DNA of 64,000 bases from Spartobacteria bacterium (GTDB taxonomy: Bacteria; Verrucomicrobiota; Verrucomicrobiia; Chthoniobacterales; Chthoniobacteraceae). Both the position numbers and the translations under genes were made by a program. The DNA lies in assembly GCA_021324825.1 (NCBI GenBank), contig JAJPII010000033.1:1-64000 (forward strand), read 5' to 3'. Below the pieces are notes generated by a model. That model had not been told where the DNA came from, did no database searches, and worked only from the letters and a program-made list of their open reading frames with translations. This document shows positions 33,017 through 42,003 of this stretch, piece after piece (the first letter of the stretch is position 1; each line of letters begins with the position of its first letter).

Positions 33017-34810
33017 TCATTTTTCCGCGGACGACGGCGCCATGCCTTCCTCCAGCCAGGAATACTCTCCGCCGAGCACGCCGAGCGCGACGCGGTAGCC
33101 CTGCGAGTCGGCGTTGCGCGCGGCGGCGCGGAAGGAGCGTTCCATCCGGAGTTTCGACGTCCGGCAGAAGTAATCCGCGATCTCCCGTGCGCTTGCGCCC
33201 AGGGCTTGCGCGCGCAGGCGGGCCGCGGTCATGGCGAATATCTCCGTGCCGATATCGACGAAGCGGCCCAGCAAAAGCTGCCGTTTCTCGAGCTTTGGGC
33301 CGTAGCGCGCCATCGCGTGAAAGAGGGTCCGGGCCAGGCGCCTGCTCGCGGCGGCGTTGCCGGTGGCCGGCATCCACAGGCCGGGGTACCAGCGCGCATA
33401 GAACGCCGCGGAACGCAACGCCGCCCGGATGCGCGCGCGGGCGGGCAGCTTCGAGTTGAGAACCGGGCCGCCGATTTTCAAGTGCGGATCGAGCGCCTCG
33501 CGCGCGATGAAGAGGCGCATGATCTCGCTCGAACCTTCGAAGATGGTGTTGATGCGGCTGTCGCGGAACAGCCGTTCCACCGGTACGGGTTCCTCGCCGC
33601 GCGCTTTCAGCGAAGCGGCTGTTTCGTAGCCGCGTCCGCCGCGGATCTGCATCGTGTCATCCACGATGCGCCACGCCTTTTCCGTGGCCCAGAGCTTGCA
33701 CATCGCCGTCTCGACGCGGAGATCGGAGTCGTGGCGATCCACCAGCGCGGCGGTCAGGAACGTCATCGCTTCCATCGCGAAGGTGTCCGCGGCCATGCCG
33801 GCGATCTTGCCCGCTATCGCCGCGTGTTTGCCGATGGGCGATCCCCATTGCACGCGCTCGCCCGCCCATTTGCGGGTGATCGCGAGGCACCGTTTCGACA
33901 AGCCGGCGCAAGCGGCCGGCAGGGTGAGGCGCCCGGTGTTCAGCGTCGTCAGCGCCACGCGGAGGCCTTTTCCCTCTTCCAGGAGGATGTTCTCGCGCGG
34001 CGCCCGCACGTTTTTGAATGTGATGACCGCGTTGTAAAGCGCCTTCAGGCCCATGAACCGGCAGCGGTGTTCGATCGTTAGCCCCGGGGTGTTGATGTCG
34101 ACGATGAAGGCCGTGATCTGCCTGCGCCCGTTCCTGTCGGGCGTGCGCGCCATGACCACGATGACTCCCGCGCGCGTGCCGTTGGTGCACCAGAGCTTCG
34201 TGCCGTTGATGACGAAACTGTCTCCGTCGGGCTCGGCCCGCGTCTGCATCGTGGCGGGATCGGAGCCCGCGTCCGGCTCCGTCAACGCGAACGCGGAAAT
34301 CTCGCCCTTCGCGACGCGCGGCAGGAATTTTCGCTTCTGCTCCTCCGTGCCGAAGAGGAGCAGCGGCTGGGAAACGCCTATCGACTGGTGGGCGGAAAGA
34401 AGCGCCGTCAGGTTCCCGCAGAAGCTGCCGAGCAGCATGCCCGCGCGGCAGTAGTTTGTCTGCGACAGGCCGAGGCCGCCGTAAGCCGGAGGAACCTTGA
34501 TGCCGAACGCGCCTATCGCCGCGAGCTGATCCATGACGACCTGGGGAATCTCTCCGGTGCGGTCGATCTCGTCGGGGTCGACGCCCGCGAGAACGCCCGC
34601 GAGCTTTTCGAGAAAGGCGTCTCCCTGGTCGCGATCCTCCACGCTTTGCGCCGGGAAAGCGCGGGGGGCGTTGAACCTTCCCATGAACAGATCGGAAGCG
34701 AAACTGCCCCGCGTCTGATCGCGCGCGGATTCCGTTACTTCCAGGGCGGCCCGCTGGCCCTCGGACATCTTCGACGTGTCGATGACGGATTCTTCAATCT
34801 GGGTCTTCAT
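33017..34810 (-). CDS. Acyl-CoA dehydrogenase
   Basis: The 597-residue protein has the three ACAD domains: N-terminal (VDPDEIDRTGEIPQVVMDQLAAIGAFGI), the FAD-site beta region (FALTEPDAGSDPATMQTRAEPDG, WCTNGT) and a C-terminal helical region with RGGRGYETA and the active-site segment NTIFEGSSEIMRLFIARE. About 150 extra C-terminal residues form a second ACAD-like helical segment, as in mitochondrial VLCAD-type enzymes, which suggests long-chain substrates. It takes the first beta-oxidation step. It is the last gene of a five-gene overlapping operon, overlapping the FadB-like gene by 17 bases. Confidence 0.92.
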   Translation of the reverse strand: MKTQIEESVIDTSKMSEGQRAALEVTESARDQTRGSFASDLFMGRFNAPRAFPAQSVEDRDQGDAFLEKLAGVLAGVDPDEIDRTGEIPQVVMDQLAAIGAFGIKVPPAYGGLGLSQTNYCRAGMLLGSFCGNLTALLSAHQSIGVSQPLLLFGTEEQKRKFLPRVAKGEISAFALTEPDAGSDPATMQTRAEPDGDSFVINGTKLWCTNGTRAGVIVVMARTPDRNGRRQITAFIVDINTPGLTIEHRCRFMGLKALYNAVITFKNVRAPRENILLEEGKGLRVALTTLNTGRLTLPAACAGLSKRCLAITRKWAGERVQWGSPIGKHAAIAGKIAGMAADTFAMEAMTFLTAALVDRHDSDLRVETAMCKLWATEKAWRIVDDTMQIRGGRGYETAASLKARGEEPVPVERLFRDSRINTIFEGSSEIMRLFIAREALDPHLKIGGPVLNSKLPARARIRAALRSAAFYARWYPGLWMPATGNAAASRRLARTLFHAMARYGPKLEKRQLLLGRFVDIGTEIFAMTAARLRAQALGASAREIADYFCRTSKLRMERSFRAAARNADSQGYRVALGVLGGEYSWLEEGMAPSSAEK

Positions 34811-36845
34811 AAAATTTGCGGCCTTCGGCGGCCATTGTTTTCAGGAGTTCGCACGGCTCTTTCATTCGCGAGACGAGGGAGGCGATCCCCGCGTAGTCCG
34901 CGTAACGCAGCGGGCCGCCGCGAAACGGGGCGAACCCCGTTCCCATCACCATGCCGAAATCCACGTCGTCCGCCGTCGCGACGACCTTTTCCTCCAGGCA
35001 GCGCGCGGCTTCGTTGACCATCGGCAGAACCATCCGCTCGCGCAATGCGTCGCGGGACGGATTCTCCCGGCCCCGCCGGAACGGCGCCAGGTCCGCGTTC
35101 GGTTTCTCGCGAGGTTGAACGTATAGATAAAATCCGCGCCCGCTCTTGCGTCCGAGCAACCCCGCGTCGCGCATGGCGGCCAGCGCGCGGGAAGGCGATC
35201 CCAGCGTCTCCGCCACGTCGGTCGCGATATCCAGCCCCACTTCGTCCAGCAGGCGCAGCGGCCCCATCGGCATCCCGAAATCGAGCATGGCGTTGTCGAT
35301 CTCCGTGACGCTCGCGCCCTCTTCGAACAGGGTTCCCGCTTCCATCAGGTAGGGAATGAGTATCCGGTTCACCAAAAAGCCGGGGCTGTCCTTTACGACC
35401 ACCGGCAGTTTGCCGATTCTGCGCGCGAAGGCCGCGAGGTGTTGCACGACCTCGGGCTCCGTTTGCACGCCCACGATGACTTCCACGAGCTGCATGCGAT
35501 GGACCGGATTGAAGAAATGCAATCCCGCCACGCGCCCGGGCGCTGCGAGGCCGGAGGCGAGTGCCGAGACGGAAAGCGCGGAAGTATTTGTCGCGAGGAT
35601 CGCATCGCGATCGCACAACTCTTCCAGCCGGGCGAAAACTTGCTTTTTGACGGCCATCTTTTCCACGGCGGCTTCGATGACGAGACGCGCACGTTTCAAC
35701 GGCGCTTCGTCGACGATGGGGGATATGCGGTCGAGGCCGTCCCGCGCTTCGAGCGCGGTGAAGGTGTGGCGCCGCACGCCCGCATCATACAGGCGGGCTG
35801 CATTTGCCATTCCTTTTCCGACTCTTTCGGCGTCGATGTCGCGCAAGAGGACCGGAGAGCCGCGCGAGGAAACCCACTGGGCGATGGCGGATCCCATGAC
35901 GCCCGCGCCGATCACCGCGACCTGAACCGCTTCGCCGGGGGGGCCTTTGCGGGCGCGCTCGCGCTGAAAAAAAAGGTTCACCAGGTTCCGGCATGTTTCG
36001 GTGGAGGCGAGCCGAACGACCGCCTCGCGTTCCAGGGCCAGCGCTTTCTCCAGCGGGAGGGAGACGCCGTTTGCGATTGTTTCAAGCGCCGCGATTTGCG
36101 CCGGGTAATGGCCGCGCGTCTTTTTCAGGACGACGCGCCGGACTCCGGCGGCGATGGCTGCCGCGGCCAGCCTGTTGTTTGTCAGGAAGTGGGACGCGCG
36201 GTGCGGTTTGCCCGAGCGGATTTTCTTCCTGGCGAGTTCGAGAAGGCGTTCGCGCGGGGCGAGAGCGTCCACGATGCCTATTTTAAACGCCTGCCGGGCG
36301 GCGTGCAGCTTGCCCCCGAGGATGACGTTGAGCGCGGCGGGAAGGCCGATGAGCCTCGGCAGCCGCGCGCTGCCGCCCCAGCCGGGAAGGATGCCAAGTT
36401 GCGTCTCGGGGAGGCCGATCTTCGTCGCGGCGTCGGGCGTTGCGATGCGATAGTCGCACGCGAGCGCGACTTCGAGGCCGCCTCCCGCGCACGCGCCGTG
36501 GATCGCCGCCACGGTCGGCATCGGGAGTGACGCGAGCCGCGTGAAGACGGACTGCCCCAGTTCGATGATCGGCGGGAGCGCGTTGCGTTTTGCCGCGTCC
36601 ATCAACGCACGCAGGTCCGCGCCCGCTATAAAGATGGAGGGCTTCGCGCTTTGCAGGACGACGCCCGCCGCGCCGGAAGCGGCGATCCAGGCGAGGTGCC
36701 GGTCGAGTTCGGAAAGCGTCTGCGCGTCGAATAGGTTCGCGGAGGAGCCGGGGCGGTCAAACGTCAGCACGCAGACGTGATCGGCGTCCAACTCGCGCCG
36801 GATGTTGGGCGCGGCTTGCACGGGAGGTTCGAGGGTTGCGTTCAT
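34794..36845 (-). CDS. FadB-like enoyl-CoA hydratase / 3-hydroxyacyl-CoA dehydrogenase
   Basis: The 683-residue bifunctional protein joins an N-terminal crotonase (SIFIAGADLRALM; GACAGGGLEVALACDYRIAT; PETQLGILPGWGGSARLPRL) with a C-terminal NAD-binding 3-hydroxyacyl-CoA dehydrogenase (VAVIGAGVMGSAIAQWVSS; NTSALSVSALAS; HFFNPVHRMQLVEVI). This is the trifunctional-enzyme alpha subunit layout for hydration and oxidation in beta-oxidation. It pairs with the thiolase directly upstream. The start overlaps the thiolase stop as ATGA. Confidence 0.95.
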   Translation of the reverse strand: MNATLEPPVQAAPNIRRELDADHVCVLTFDRPGSSANLFDAQTLSELDRHLAWIAASGAAGVVLQSAKPSIFIAGADLRALMDAAKRNALPPIIELGQSVFTRLASLPMPTVAAIHGACAGGGLEVALACDYRIATPDAATKIGLPETQLGILPGWGGSARLPRLIGLPAALNVILGGKLHAARQAFKIGIVDALAPRERLLELARKKIRSGKPHRASHFLTNNRLAAAAIAAGVRRVVLKKTRGHYPAQIAALETIANGVSLPLEKALALEREAVVRLASTETCRNLVNLFFQRERARKGPPGEAVQVAVIGAGVMGSAIAQWVSSRGSPVLLRDIDAERVGKGMANAARLYDAGVRRHTFTALEARDGLDRISPIVDEAPLKRARLVIEAAVEKMAVKKQVFARLEELCDRDAILATNTSALSVSALASGLAAPGRVAGLHFFNPVHRMQLVEVIVGVQTEPEVVQHLAAFARRIGKLPVVVKDSPGFLVNRILIPYLMEAGTLFEEGASVTEIDNAMLDFGMPMGPLRLLDEVGLDIATDVAETLGSPSRALAAMRDAGLLGRKSGRGFYLYVQPREKPNADLAPFRRGRENPSRDALRERMVLPMVNEAARCLEEKVVATADDVDFGMVMGTGFAPFRGGPLRYADYAGIASLVSRMKEPCELLKTMAAEGRKFYEDPD

Positions 36846-38104
36846 AACCGCTCCAGCCACAGCGCCGCGCCTTGTCCGCCGCCTACGCAGAGCGACACCA
36901 GCGCCCGCTTCGCCTTGCGCCGTCCGAGTTCTTTCAAGGCCGTGAGGACGAGCCGCGCGCCGGTCGCGCCCACGGGATGCCCGAGCGCGATGGCGCCGCC
37001 GTTGACGTTGAGTTTCTCGTCCGGGATTTCCCCGGGCGCCCTTTCCCGGCGCAAATGTTTCCGGGCGAATTTCTCCGACTTCATCGCCCTGAGGACGGCG
37101 AGGACTTGCGCGGCAAACGCTTCGTTGATTTCAACGATGTCGGCGGCGGCCGGGTCGCGGCCCGTCTTCGCGATGGCAAAGACCGGCCCGAGGCCCATCC
37201 GCGCGGGATCGCAGCCGGCGTATTGATAATCCATGACAGCGCCGAGCGGCTCCAGCCCGAGCGCCGCGGCGCGCGCTTCGGACATCACCAGCAGAGCGAC
37301 CGCGCCGTCGGTTATTTGCGAGGAATTGCCCGCCGTCACGATGCCCGTCGCGGGTTCGAATACGGGTTTGAGTTTGGCCAGAGCTTCGAGGCTTTGCCCC
37401 GGGCGAGGTCCGTTGTCCGCGGTCACAGTCTTTGACTTCAGGTAAACCGGCGTGATTTCTTCCGCGAGCCGCGCGGACGCCGCCACGGCCAATCGATGTG
37501 ATCTTAAGGCGAAAGCATCCGATTCTTCGCGGCTGACATCCCATTCGCGCGCCAGCAATTCCGCGGTCTCTCCCATGTTGAGGCCGCAAACAGGATCGGT
37601 GAGGCCGAGCTTGAGCCCGACGCGCGGGTGGAAATCCGAAGGCCGGAAGGCGGCGAGCGCGGCCGCTTTTTGCGCGGTTGAGCGGGCGCGGGCGAGGCCG
37701 TTCAGTTTCTTCGCCGCCTTGTGCGAGAAGAGCAGGGGGACCCGCGACATGCTCTCGACGCCGCCGACGAGGAAGATTTCGCCCCTGCCCAGGGCGATCT
37801 TGTCGCACGCCTGCGTGACGGCCTCACAGCCGGAAGCGCAGTTGCGGTGGACGGTGAAGGCCGGCGTCTCCTTTGGGACGCCCGCGCGCAGTGCGATGAC
37901 CCGCGCTATGTTCGCGGCGTCGGCGGGCTGCGCCACGCAGCCGAAGATGACTTCGTCGATGAGGCGCGGATCGAGGCCCGTCCGCGTCAGCAAGGCATTC
38001 GCGGCCGCCCGCCCGAGTTCGTCCGCGGCGAGGTCCGAGAAATCCGTCCCCGCTTTTGCGAACGGGGTGCGGAGGCCTGCGACGATGACGGGGCGCGGAT
38101 TCAT
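36842..38104 (-). CDS. Acetyl-CoA acyltransferase (thiolase, FadA/FadI type)
   Basis: The 420-residue thiolase has nucleophile Cys in HRNCASGCEAVTQA, the catalytic His in GGAIALGHPVGATGARLVLT and the second Cys in LCVGGGQGAAL. An insert (AHKAAKKLNGLARARS and following) gives it the longer FadI/HADHB-like length. It cleaves 3-ketoacyl-CoA in the last beta-oxidation step. The start overlaps the upstream ligase stop (ATGA). The frame is open upstream, but homology begins at MNPRPVIVAGLRTPF. Confidence 0.95.
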   Translation of the reverse strand: MNPRPVIVAGLRTPFAKAGTDFSDLAADELGRAAANALLTRTGLDPRLIDEVIFGCVAQPADAANIARVIALRAGVPKETPAFTVHRNCASGCEAVTQACDKIALGRGEIFLVGGVESMSRVPLLFSHKAAKKLNGLARARSTAQKAAALAAFRPSDFHPRVGLKLGLTDPVCGLNMGETAELLAREWDVSREESDAFALRSHRLAVAASARLAEEITPVYLKSKTVTADNGPRPGQSLEALAKLKPVFEPATGIVTAGNSSQITDGAVALLVMSEARAAALGLEPLGAVMDYQYAGCDPARMGLGPVFAIAKTGRDPAAADIVEINEAFAAQVLAVLRAMKSEKFARKHLRRERAPGEIPDEKLNVNGGAIALGHPVGATGARLVLTALKELGRRKAKRALVSLCVGGGQGAALWLERL

Positions 38105-39552
38105 GGCTTCGGCCGGTGATCGACTATGAGTTGCTCCTTCAACGCCGTGCCGACGCCTTGCAGCCCGCGGATTTCCTCCTCGGTGTGGAAGGCGACGCGA
38201 TTCACCCGCAGTTCGGTCCGTTCGGCGAAACGCTCGTTCAACTGCCGCGCGAGCCGGTCTTCTGCCACGCCGTCCAGTTTGCTGACGTGGAGGATGAGTT
38301 CGTCGAGTTCGAGCGGGTCGTCGCGGACCTTGCGTATCTCGAGCTGCCACGCGCCGACGTGCTCCGCGTTGTCGAGGACGTGCGCGAGTTCGTTGAAGTT
38401 CACGAGCGTGCCCTTCAGCTTGTCGAGTTGCATCTCCTTCACGTCGGAGTTGCGCGCGATCTCGCCGACCAGGCGCGGCATCGTGCGCCCGCAGTGCGGA
38501 CACTTTTCATAAAAGAGGCCGCCGTTGATAATGTCCCCCGTCCGGTACCGCAGCACCACGGTGCCCCGCGCGTCGAGCGGGGTGAGAACCAGTTCGCCGG
38601 GCGAACCTTCCGGCAGCGCGGCGCCGGTGAGGGGATCGACAATCTCCATCAAAACAAGGTCGGGATAGAGGTGATAGCCGCTTCCTTCCGCGCATTCCGT
38701 CCACGCCATTTTCGCCTCGGTGAGGCCGTACGTCAGGACCACTGAAATATTCGGCGAACCGAGTTGGTCCGCCAGCGCGCGCAGTTTTTTTCGCATCCCG
38801 GCCGGGGCTTTCTCGCCGCCCAGGATGATCATCGCGAGGTTCTCGCAGCGGACGCCTTCCTCCACCGCTTGCGTCAGGACGTGGTAGATGAACGTGGGCA
38901 TCCCGGCCAGCGCGTTGGGATTTATCTTGCGGAGGAGACGGACGTTGCCGGCGGCGCCGAGCACTTTGCCTCCGCCGGAGCCGATGGAGAAGACGCCATA
39001 CGCCGACGCCGCGTAGTGGCATTGCCAGAAAGCGAGATGCGGCGCGTACGGGAAAAGATTGATGATCCGGAAATCGCGCGGGGTATTGTAAATGCCGAGG
39101 CCGCGCGCGCCGGCGACGCCGAGATTTTCCAGGTCGTGCTGCGTAAAGAGGAACGGCACGGGGTCGGCGGAACGGCCCGTGGTGCCGGTCATCATGAGCG
39201 GACGGAATTCCCGCTCGAACCCGCGCCTGACCGCGGCGCTTCCCCGAAACAAGGCATGCAGGAGGGTTGAGGGACGCCTGGCCAGGACGGCGGTGTCCGG
39301 CGTCAGGACGAAGTTCTTCACCGCTTCGGGTTCCAGCAGGTCGGCCTTGGAAGTGAAGGGGAGTTTTTGAAAATCCTTCAGCGTGCGGAAGGACTCCGCG
39401 CTGAGGCGCTCCTTGCGGAAAAGCGCCCTGTAGTGCGGGGAGAACGGCAGGACGGCGCCGCGCAGGTAGTGCCGCAGCTTGATCGCCTGGAGGCGGCGGA
39501 CTTCGCCTCTAGGCAGCGACTGCCATTTTGAGTGGAGCGGTTGTGGGTCCAT
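38101..39552 (-). CDS. Phenylacetate-CoA-ligase-like AMP-forming enzyme
   Basis: The 483-residue adenylate-forming protein is of the PaaK type. It has FQKLPFTSKADLL, the P-loop MTGTTGRSADPVPF, AMP motif LTYGLTEAKMAWTE, GELVLTPLDARGTVVLRYRTGD and a zinc-like CPHCGRTMPRL segment. It activates a carboxylic acid with CoA. Its place between a patatin lipase and beta-oxidation genes suggests a fatty or other lipid-derived acid rather than phenylacetate (inference). Its first 44 bases overlap the 3' end of the patatin gene. Confidence 0.85.
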   Translation of the reverse strand: MDPQPLHSKWQSLPRGEVRRLQAIKLRHYLRGAVLPFSPHYRALFRKERLSAESFRTLKDFQKLPFTSKADLLEPEAVKNFVLTPDTAVLARRPSTLLHALFRGSAAVRRGFEREFRPLMMTGTTGRSADPVPFLFTQHDLENLGVAGARGLGIYNTPRDFRIINLFPYAPHLAFWQCHYAASAYGVFSIGSGGGKVLGAAGNVRLLRKINPNALAGMPTFIYHVLTQAVEEGVRCENLAMIILGGEKAPAGMRKKLRALADQLGSPNISVVLTYGLTEAKMAWTECAEGSGYHLYPDLVLMEIVDPLTGAALPEGSPGELVLTPLDARGTVVLRYRTGDIINGGLFYEKCPHCGRTMPRLVGEIARNSDVKEMQLDKLKGTLVNFNELAHVLDNAEHVGAWQLEIRKVRDDPLELDELILHVSKLDGVAEDRLARQLNERFAERTELRVNRVAFHTEEEIRGLQGVGTALKEQLIVDHRPKP

Positions 39553-41455
39553 GGATCGGCGTCTCCGCGAGGGCCTTGATTTGCGCGAGATTCTCCAGCG
39601 CCGCCTGGCGGCCCAGGGCGATGTAGCGGGCGGCGTTCGCGAAATCGTGCCATCGCCCTTCGCACGAATGCGGGCGCAGGACGATGTCCGCCCCAAGGCA
39701 GGAAGTCTCGGCGACGCGTATCTGCACGCCGTGCAGGCTGCGCATCATGATGTCGAACATATTGCCGCCCGCGAACGGATTGATGGCGCGGTTCAAGTAG
39801 GTGAAGGGCGCGCGCCAGACGCCGGATTCAGCGAGGGCGATCTCCCGTTCGAAAGCGATCCGGTCGCGGAGATTCTCGGGCGTGGGGATGGTGTTGACGG
39901 CGATGATCCGGGTGACGCCCATCTCGCTGAGGACGTCGACGGGTAGCGGATCGGCGATGCCGCCGTCCACGTAGGTCGTGTTCTCGAGCGTAACCGGCAT
40001 GCAGATGCCCGGAATGGCGATGCTTGCATGCACCGCGGAGGCGACCTCGCCATGCGTGAAGATTTTTCTCTCCAATGTGTCCAGGCGCGTGGCGACGATC
40101 CGGATGGGCCGGACGGTGTCGGAAAAATGGGCGTCGCCGATTGTCCGCTTGAGACGGCGCTTGGCCCGTTCGCCGCGCACGAAGCCGCGGCTTGGCGTCA
40201 GGATGAGGTCGATCAAATGCCGCATCTCCCACGGGCTGCGGATTTCCAGCGCGAGTTTCTCCATCACCTTGCCGTCGAAGCCGCACCCCCAGATCGAGGC
40301 GATGTACGCTCCCATGCTGGAACCGGCGATGACATCCGGTTCGATCCCGTTTTCCTCCAGCACCTGGATGACGCCGATGTGCGCCAGACCGCGCGCGGCG
40401 CCCGAGGAAAGCGCGAGCCCCAGCCGGCGCCCGGTTGTTTCACGGGCTAGCCGGCGGATGTTCGCGGAGAGAAAAGCGTTCTCCCGCAGGAAAGCGTGGA
40501 CGGGCGCCCCTGTGCTCTGCTCGATCCACTGGCACACGTCATGCACCGGCTTGTCGTCCGGGAAATAGACCAGCGGTTTGATGCGGGACCGGTCGATGCC
40601 CGGCAGGGAACGGAGTTCGCGCATCAACAGATTGAGGGAATAAAGGTCTTCCGGCGTGGGCCGCAGGAGCACGTAAGCCTTGCTGCATTGGTCCAGGCAG
40701 GAGATGAGCGTTTCGATGGGAACTTCCGCGCCGGCGTGGATGACCAAATGGCAGTAGCCTCCGTTGAGCCGCGCCAGCAACGGCGCGATGCCCGCGGCGT
40801 CTTTCAACTCGGAAGTTACGCGGACATTTAATGTAGAGAAGCCGGCGTCGTTCCGATGCAGGTGGCGGTCCAGGCTTTCGTCAGACCGGAAATCCGTTTC
40901 TTCGCGCGTGAGATGGACGAGCAAAATGGGTTCGCCCGTGTCGACGCGCAAGGCGCCGCAAAGCTGCTCCGCGATCCGCAAATCGGGAATCCCGGGCGAA
41001 AGCGACGCGAGAAGGATCGCTCCGCATCCCGGCGAAGGGATCGCGGAAAATGCATGCGGTTCCCGCGACTTCCAGTTGAGATAACCGGCGAGTTCGGGCC
41101 GTTCCTGGAGAAGGTGGCGCAGGCGATTGCGGCCCATCCGCAGGAGCACGCTATCCTCCGTGACGCGGATGGTGCGTTCGTAATCCTTCTCGCCAAGGAC
41201 GTCCCGCTCGCCAAAAACGTCGCCCGGGCCGAGCGTGACCGCCTCGCCCTTGTGGCGGGATTCGCACGCGCCGCCCAGCACCAGGTAGCACGCGTCGGAG
41301 GGCTCGTCCTCCTGGTAAATGACCGTCCCGCGCCGATAGTCGTCGATCGGCGCCGAGTGGGGTTGAATTCCCAGGCGGCGCAACAACGCGCTTTTCTTCG
41401 CCCATTTCAGGAATCTCGCTATCACGGTCCACCGGGGTTGACCCGGCCTCCGCAT
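39509..41455 (-). CDS. Cyclic-nucleotide-binding domain fused to patatin-like phospholipase
   Basis: This 648-residue protein has a cNMP-binding domain at about residues 25-125 (IYQEDEPSDACYLVLGG, GDVFGERDVLGEKDYERTIRV). A middle region (about 140-335, with KPLVYFPDDKPVHDVCQW) follows, and then a patatin domain with the oxyanion GAARGLAHIGV, nucleophile Ser380 in GSSMG and Asp497 in DGG. This is the neuropathy-target-esterase-like layout, giving ligand-controlled lipid hydrolysis. It is the first gene of the lipid operon and is likely to supply fatty acids for the genes that follow (inference). Confidence 0.92.
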   Translation of the reverse strand: MRRPGQPRWTVIARFLKWAKKSALLRRLGIQPHSAPIDDYRRGTVIYQEDEPSDACYLVLGGACESRHKGEAVTLGPGDVFGERDVLGEKDYERTIRVTEDSVLLRMGRNRLRHLLQERPELAGYLNWKSREPHAFSAIPSPGCGAILLASLSPGIPDLRIAEQLCGALRVDTGEPILLVHLTREETDFRSDESLDRHLHRNDAGFSTLNVRVTSELKDAAGIAPLLARLNGGYCHLVIHAGAEVPIETLISCLDQCSKAYVLLRPTPEDLYSLNLLMRELRSLPGIDRSRIKPLVYFPDDKPVHDVCQWIEQSTGAPVHAFLRENAFLSANIRRLARETTGRRLGLALSSGAARGLAHIGVIQVLEENGIEPDVIAGSSMGAYIASIWGCGFDGKVMEKLALEIRSPWEMRHLIDLILTPSRGFVRGERAKRRLKRTIGDAHFSDTVRPIRIVATRLDTLERKIFTHGEVASAVHASIAIPGICMPVTLENTTYVDGGIADPLPVDVLSEMGVTRIIAVNTIPTPENLRDRIAFEREIALAESGVWRAPFTYLNRAINPFAGGNMFDIMMRSLHGVQIRVAETSCLGADIVLRPHSCEGRWHDFANAARYIALGRQAALENLAQIKALAETPIHGPTTAPLKMAVAA

Positions 41456-41489
41456 TCAGTTTACGTGAGATTCCGATGAAGTCAAAAAA

Positions 41490-41918
41490 CTAGAAACTGG
41501 CTTTGTCGTCCGCTTCCAGCCACTCGAAAAGCGTTGTTTTGTAAGGGTCGAGGCCGAGCTTCTTGCATTCCTCGATGAAGTGATCCTTCTTCTCCGGGTC
41601 GTCGATGAGCGAGTATTTCTCGACGCCGTCGGCCCATTCCTTGACTTCCGCCGCGGACTTCGGCGCGCCATGGCTGTCGAGCCAGGAAGCCAGTTGTTCG
41701 TCGGTCGCGCCTTGCCCGACCTGCTTCTTAAACGCGTCGCCCGTCACGCCTTTGAAACCAAAGAGCACGTTGTCCAGCGGACAATCGAAATGGTATTCGC
41801 CGAGCTTTCCGTGCAGCGACGCGCGGCACTTGTCGGCGGTTCTGCCGAGGATGGCGTAACCGCCGATTCGTTTGCGAGGGGTGCGGGGAGCTTGTTTGGT
41901 GAGGTCGGGAGCATTCAT
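41490..41918 (-). CDS. DUF5069 domain protein
   Basis: The 142-residue soluble protein matches the DUF5069 pattern: LTKQAPRTPRKRIGGYAILGRTADKCRA, then GEYHFDCPLDNVLFGFKGV and a C-terminal helical segment with DPYKTTLFEWLEADDKASF. The function is unknown; the family is frequent in Verrucomicrobia. It has no signal peptide. It lies upstream of the lipid operon and is divergent from pyc. Confidence 0.85.
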   Translation of the reverse strand: MNAPDLTKQAPRTPRKRIGGYAILGRTADKCRASLHGKLGEYHFDCPLDNVLFGFKGVTGDAFKKQVGQGATDEQLASWLDSHGAPKSAAEVKEWADGVEKYSLIDDPEKKDHFIEECKKLGLDPYKTTLFEWLEADDKASF

Positions 41919-42003
41919 GATTCCGGGACCTTAGCCGGATTTCCGCGGGGCACAAGCGGCGCGCCTTGCCAAGAGGCGGCGCGCACCCTATAAACGGCCA
42001 GCT

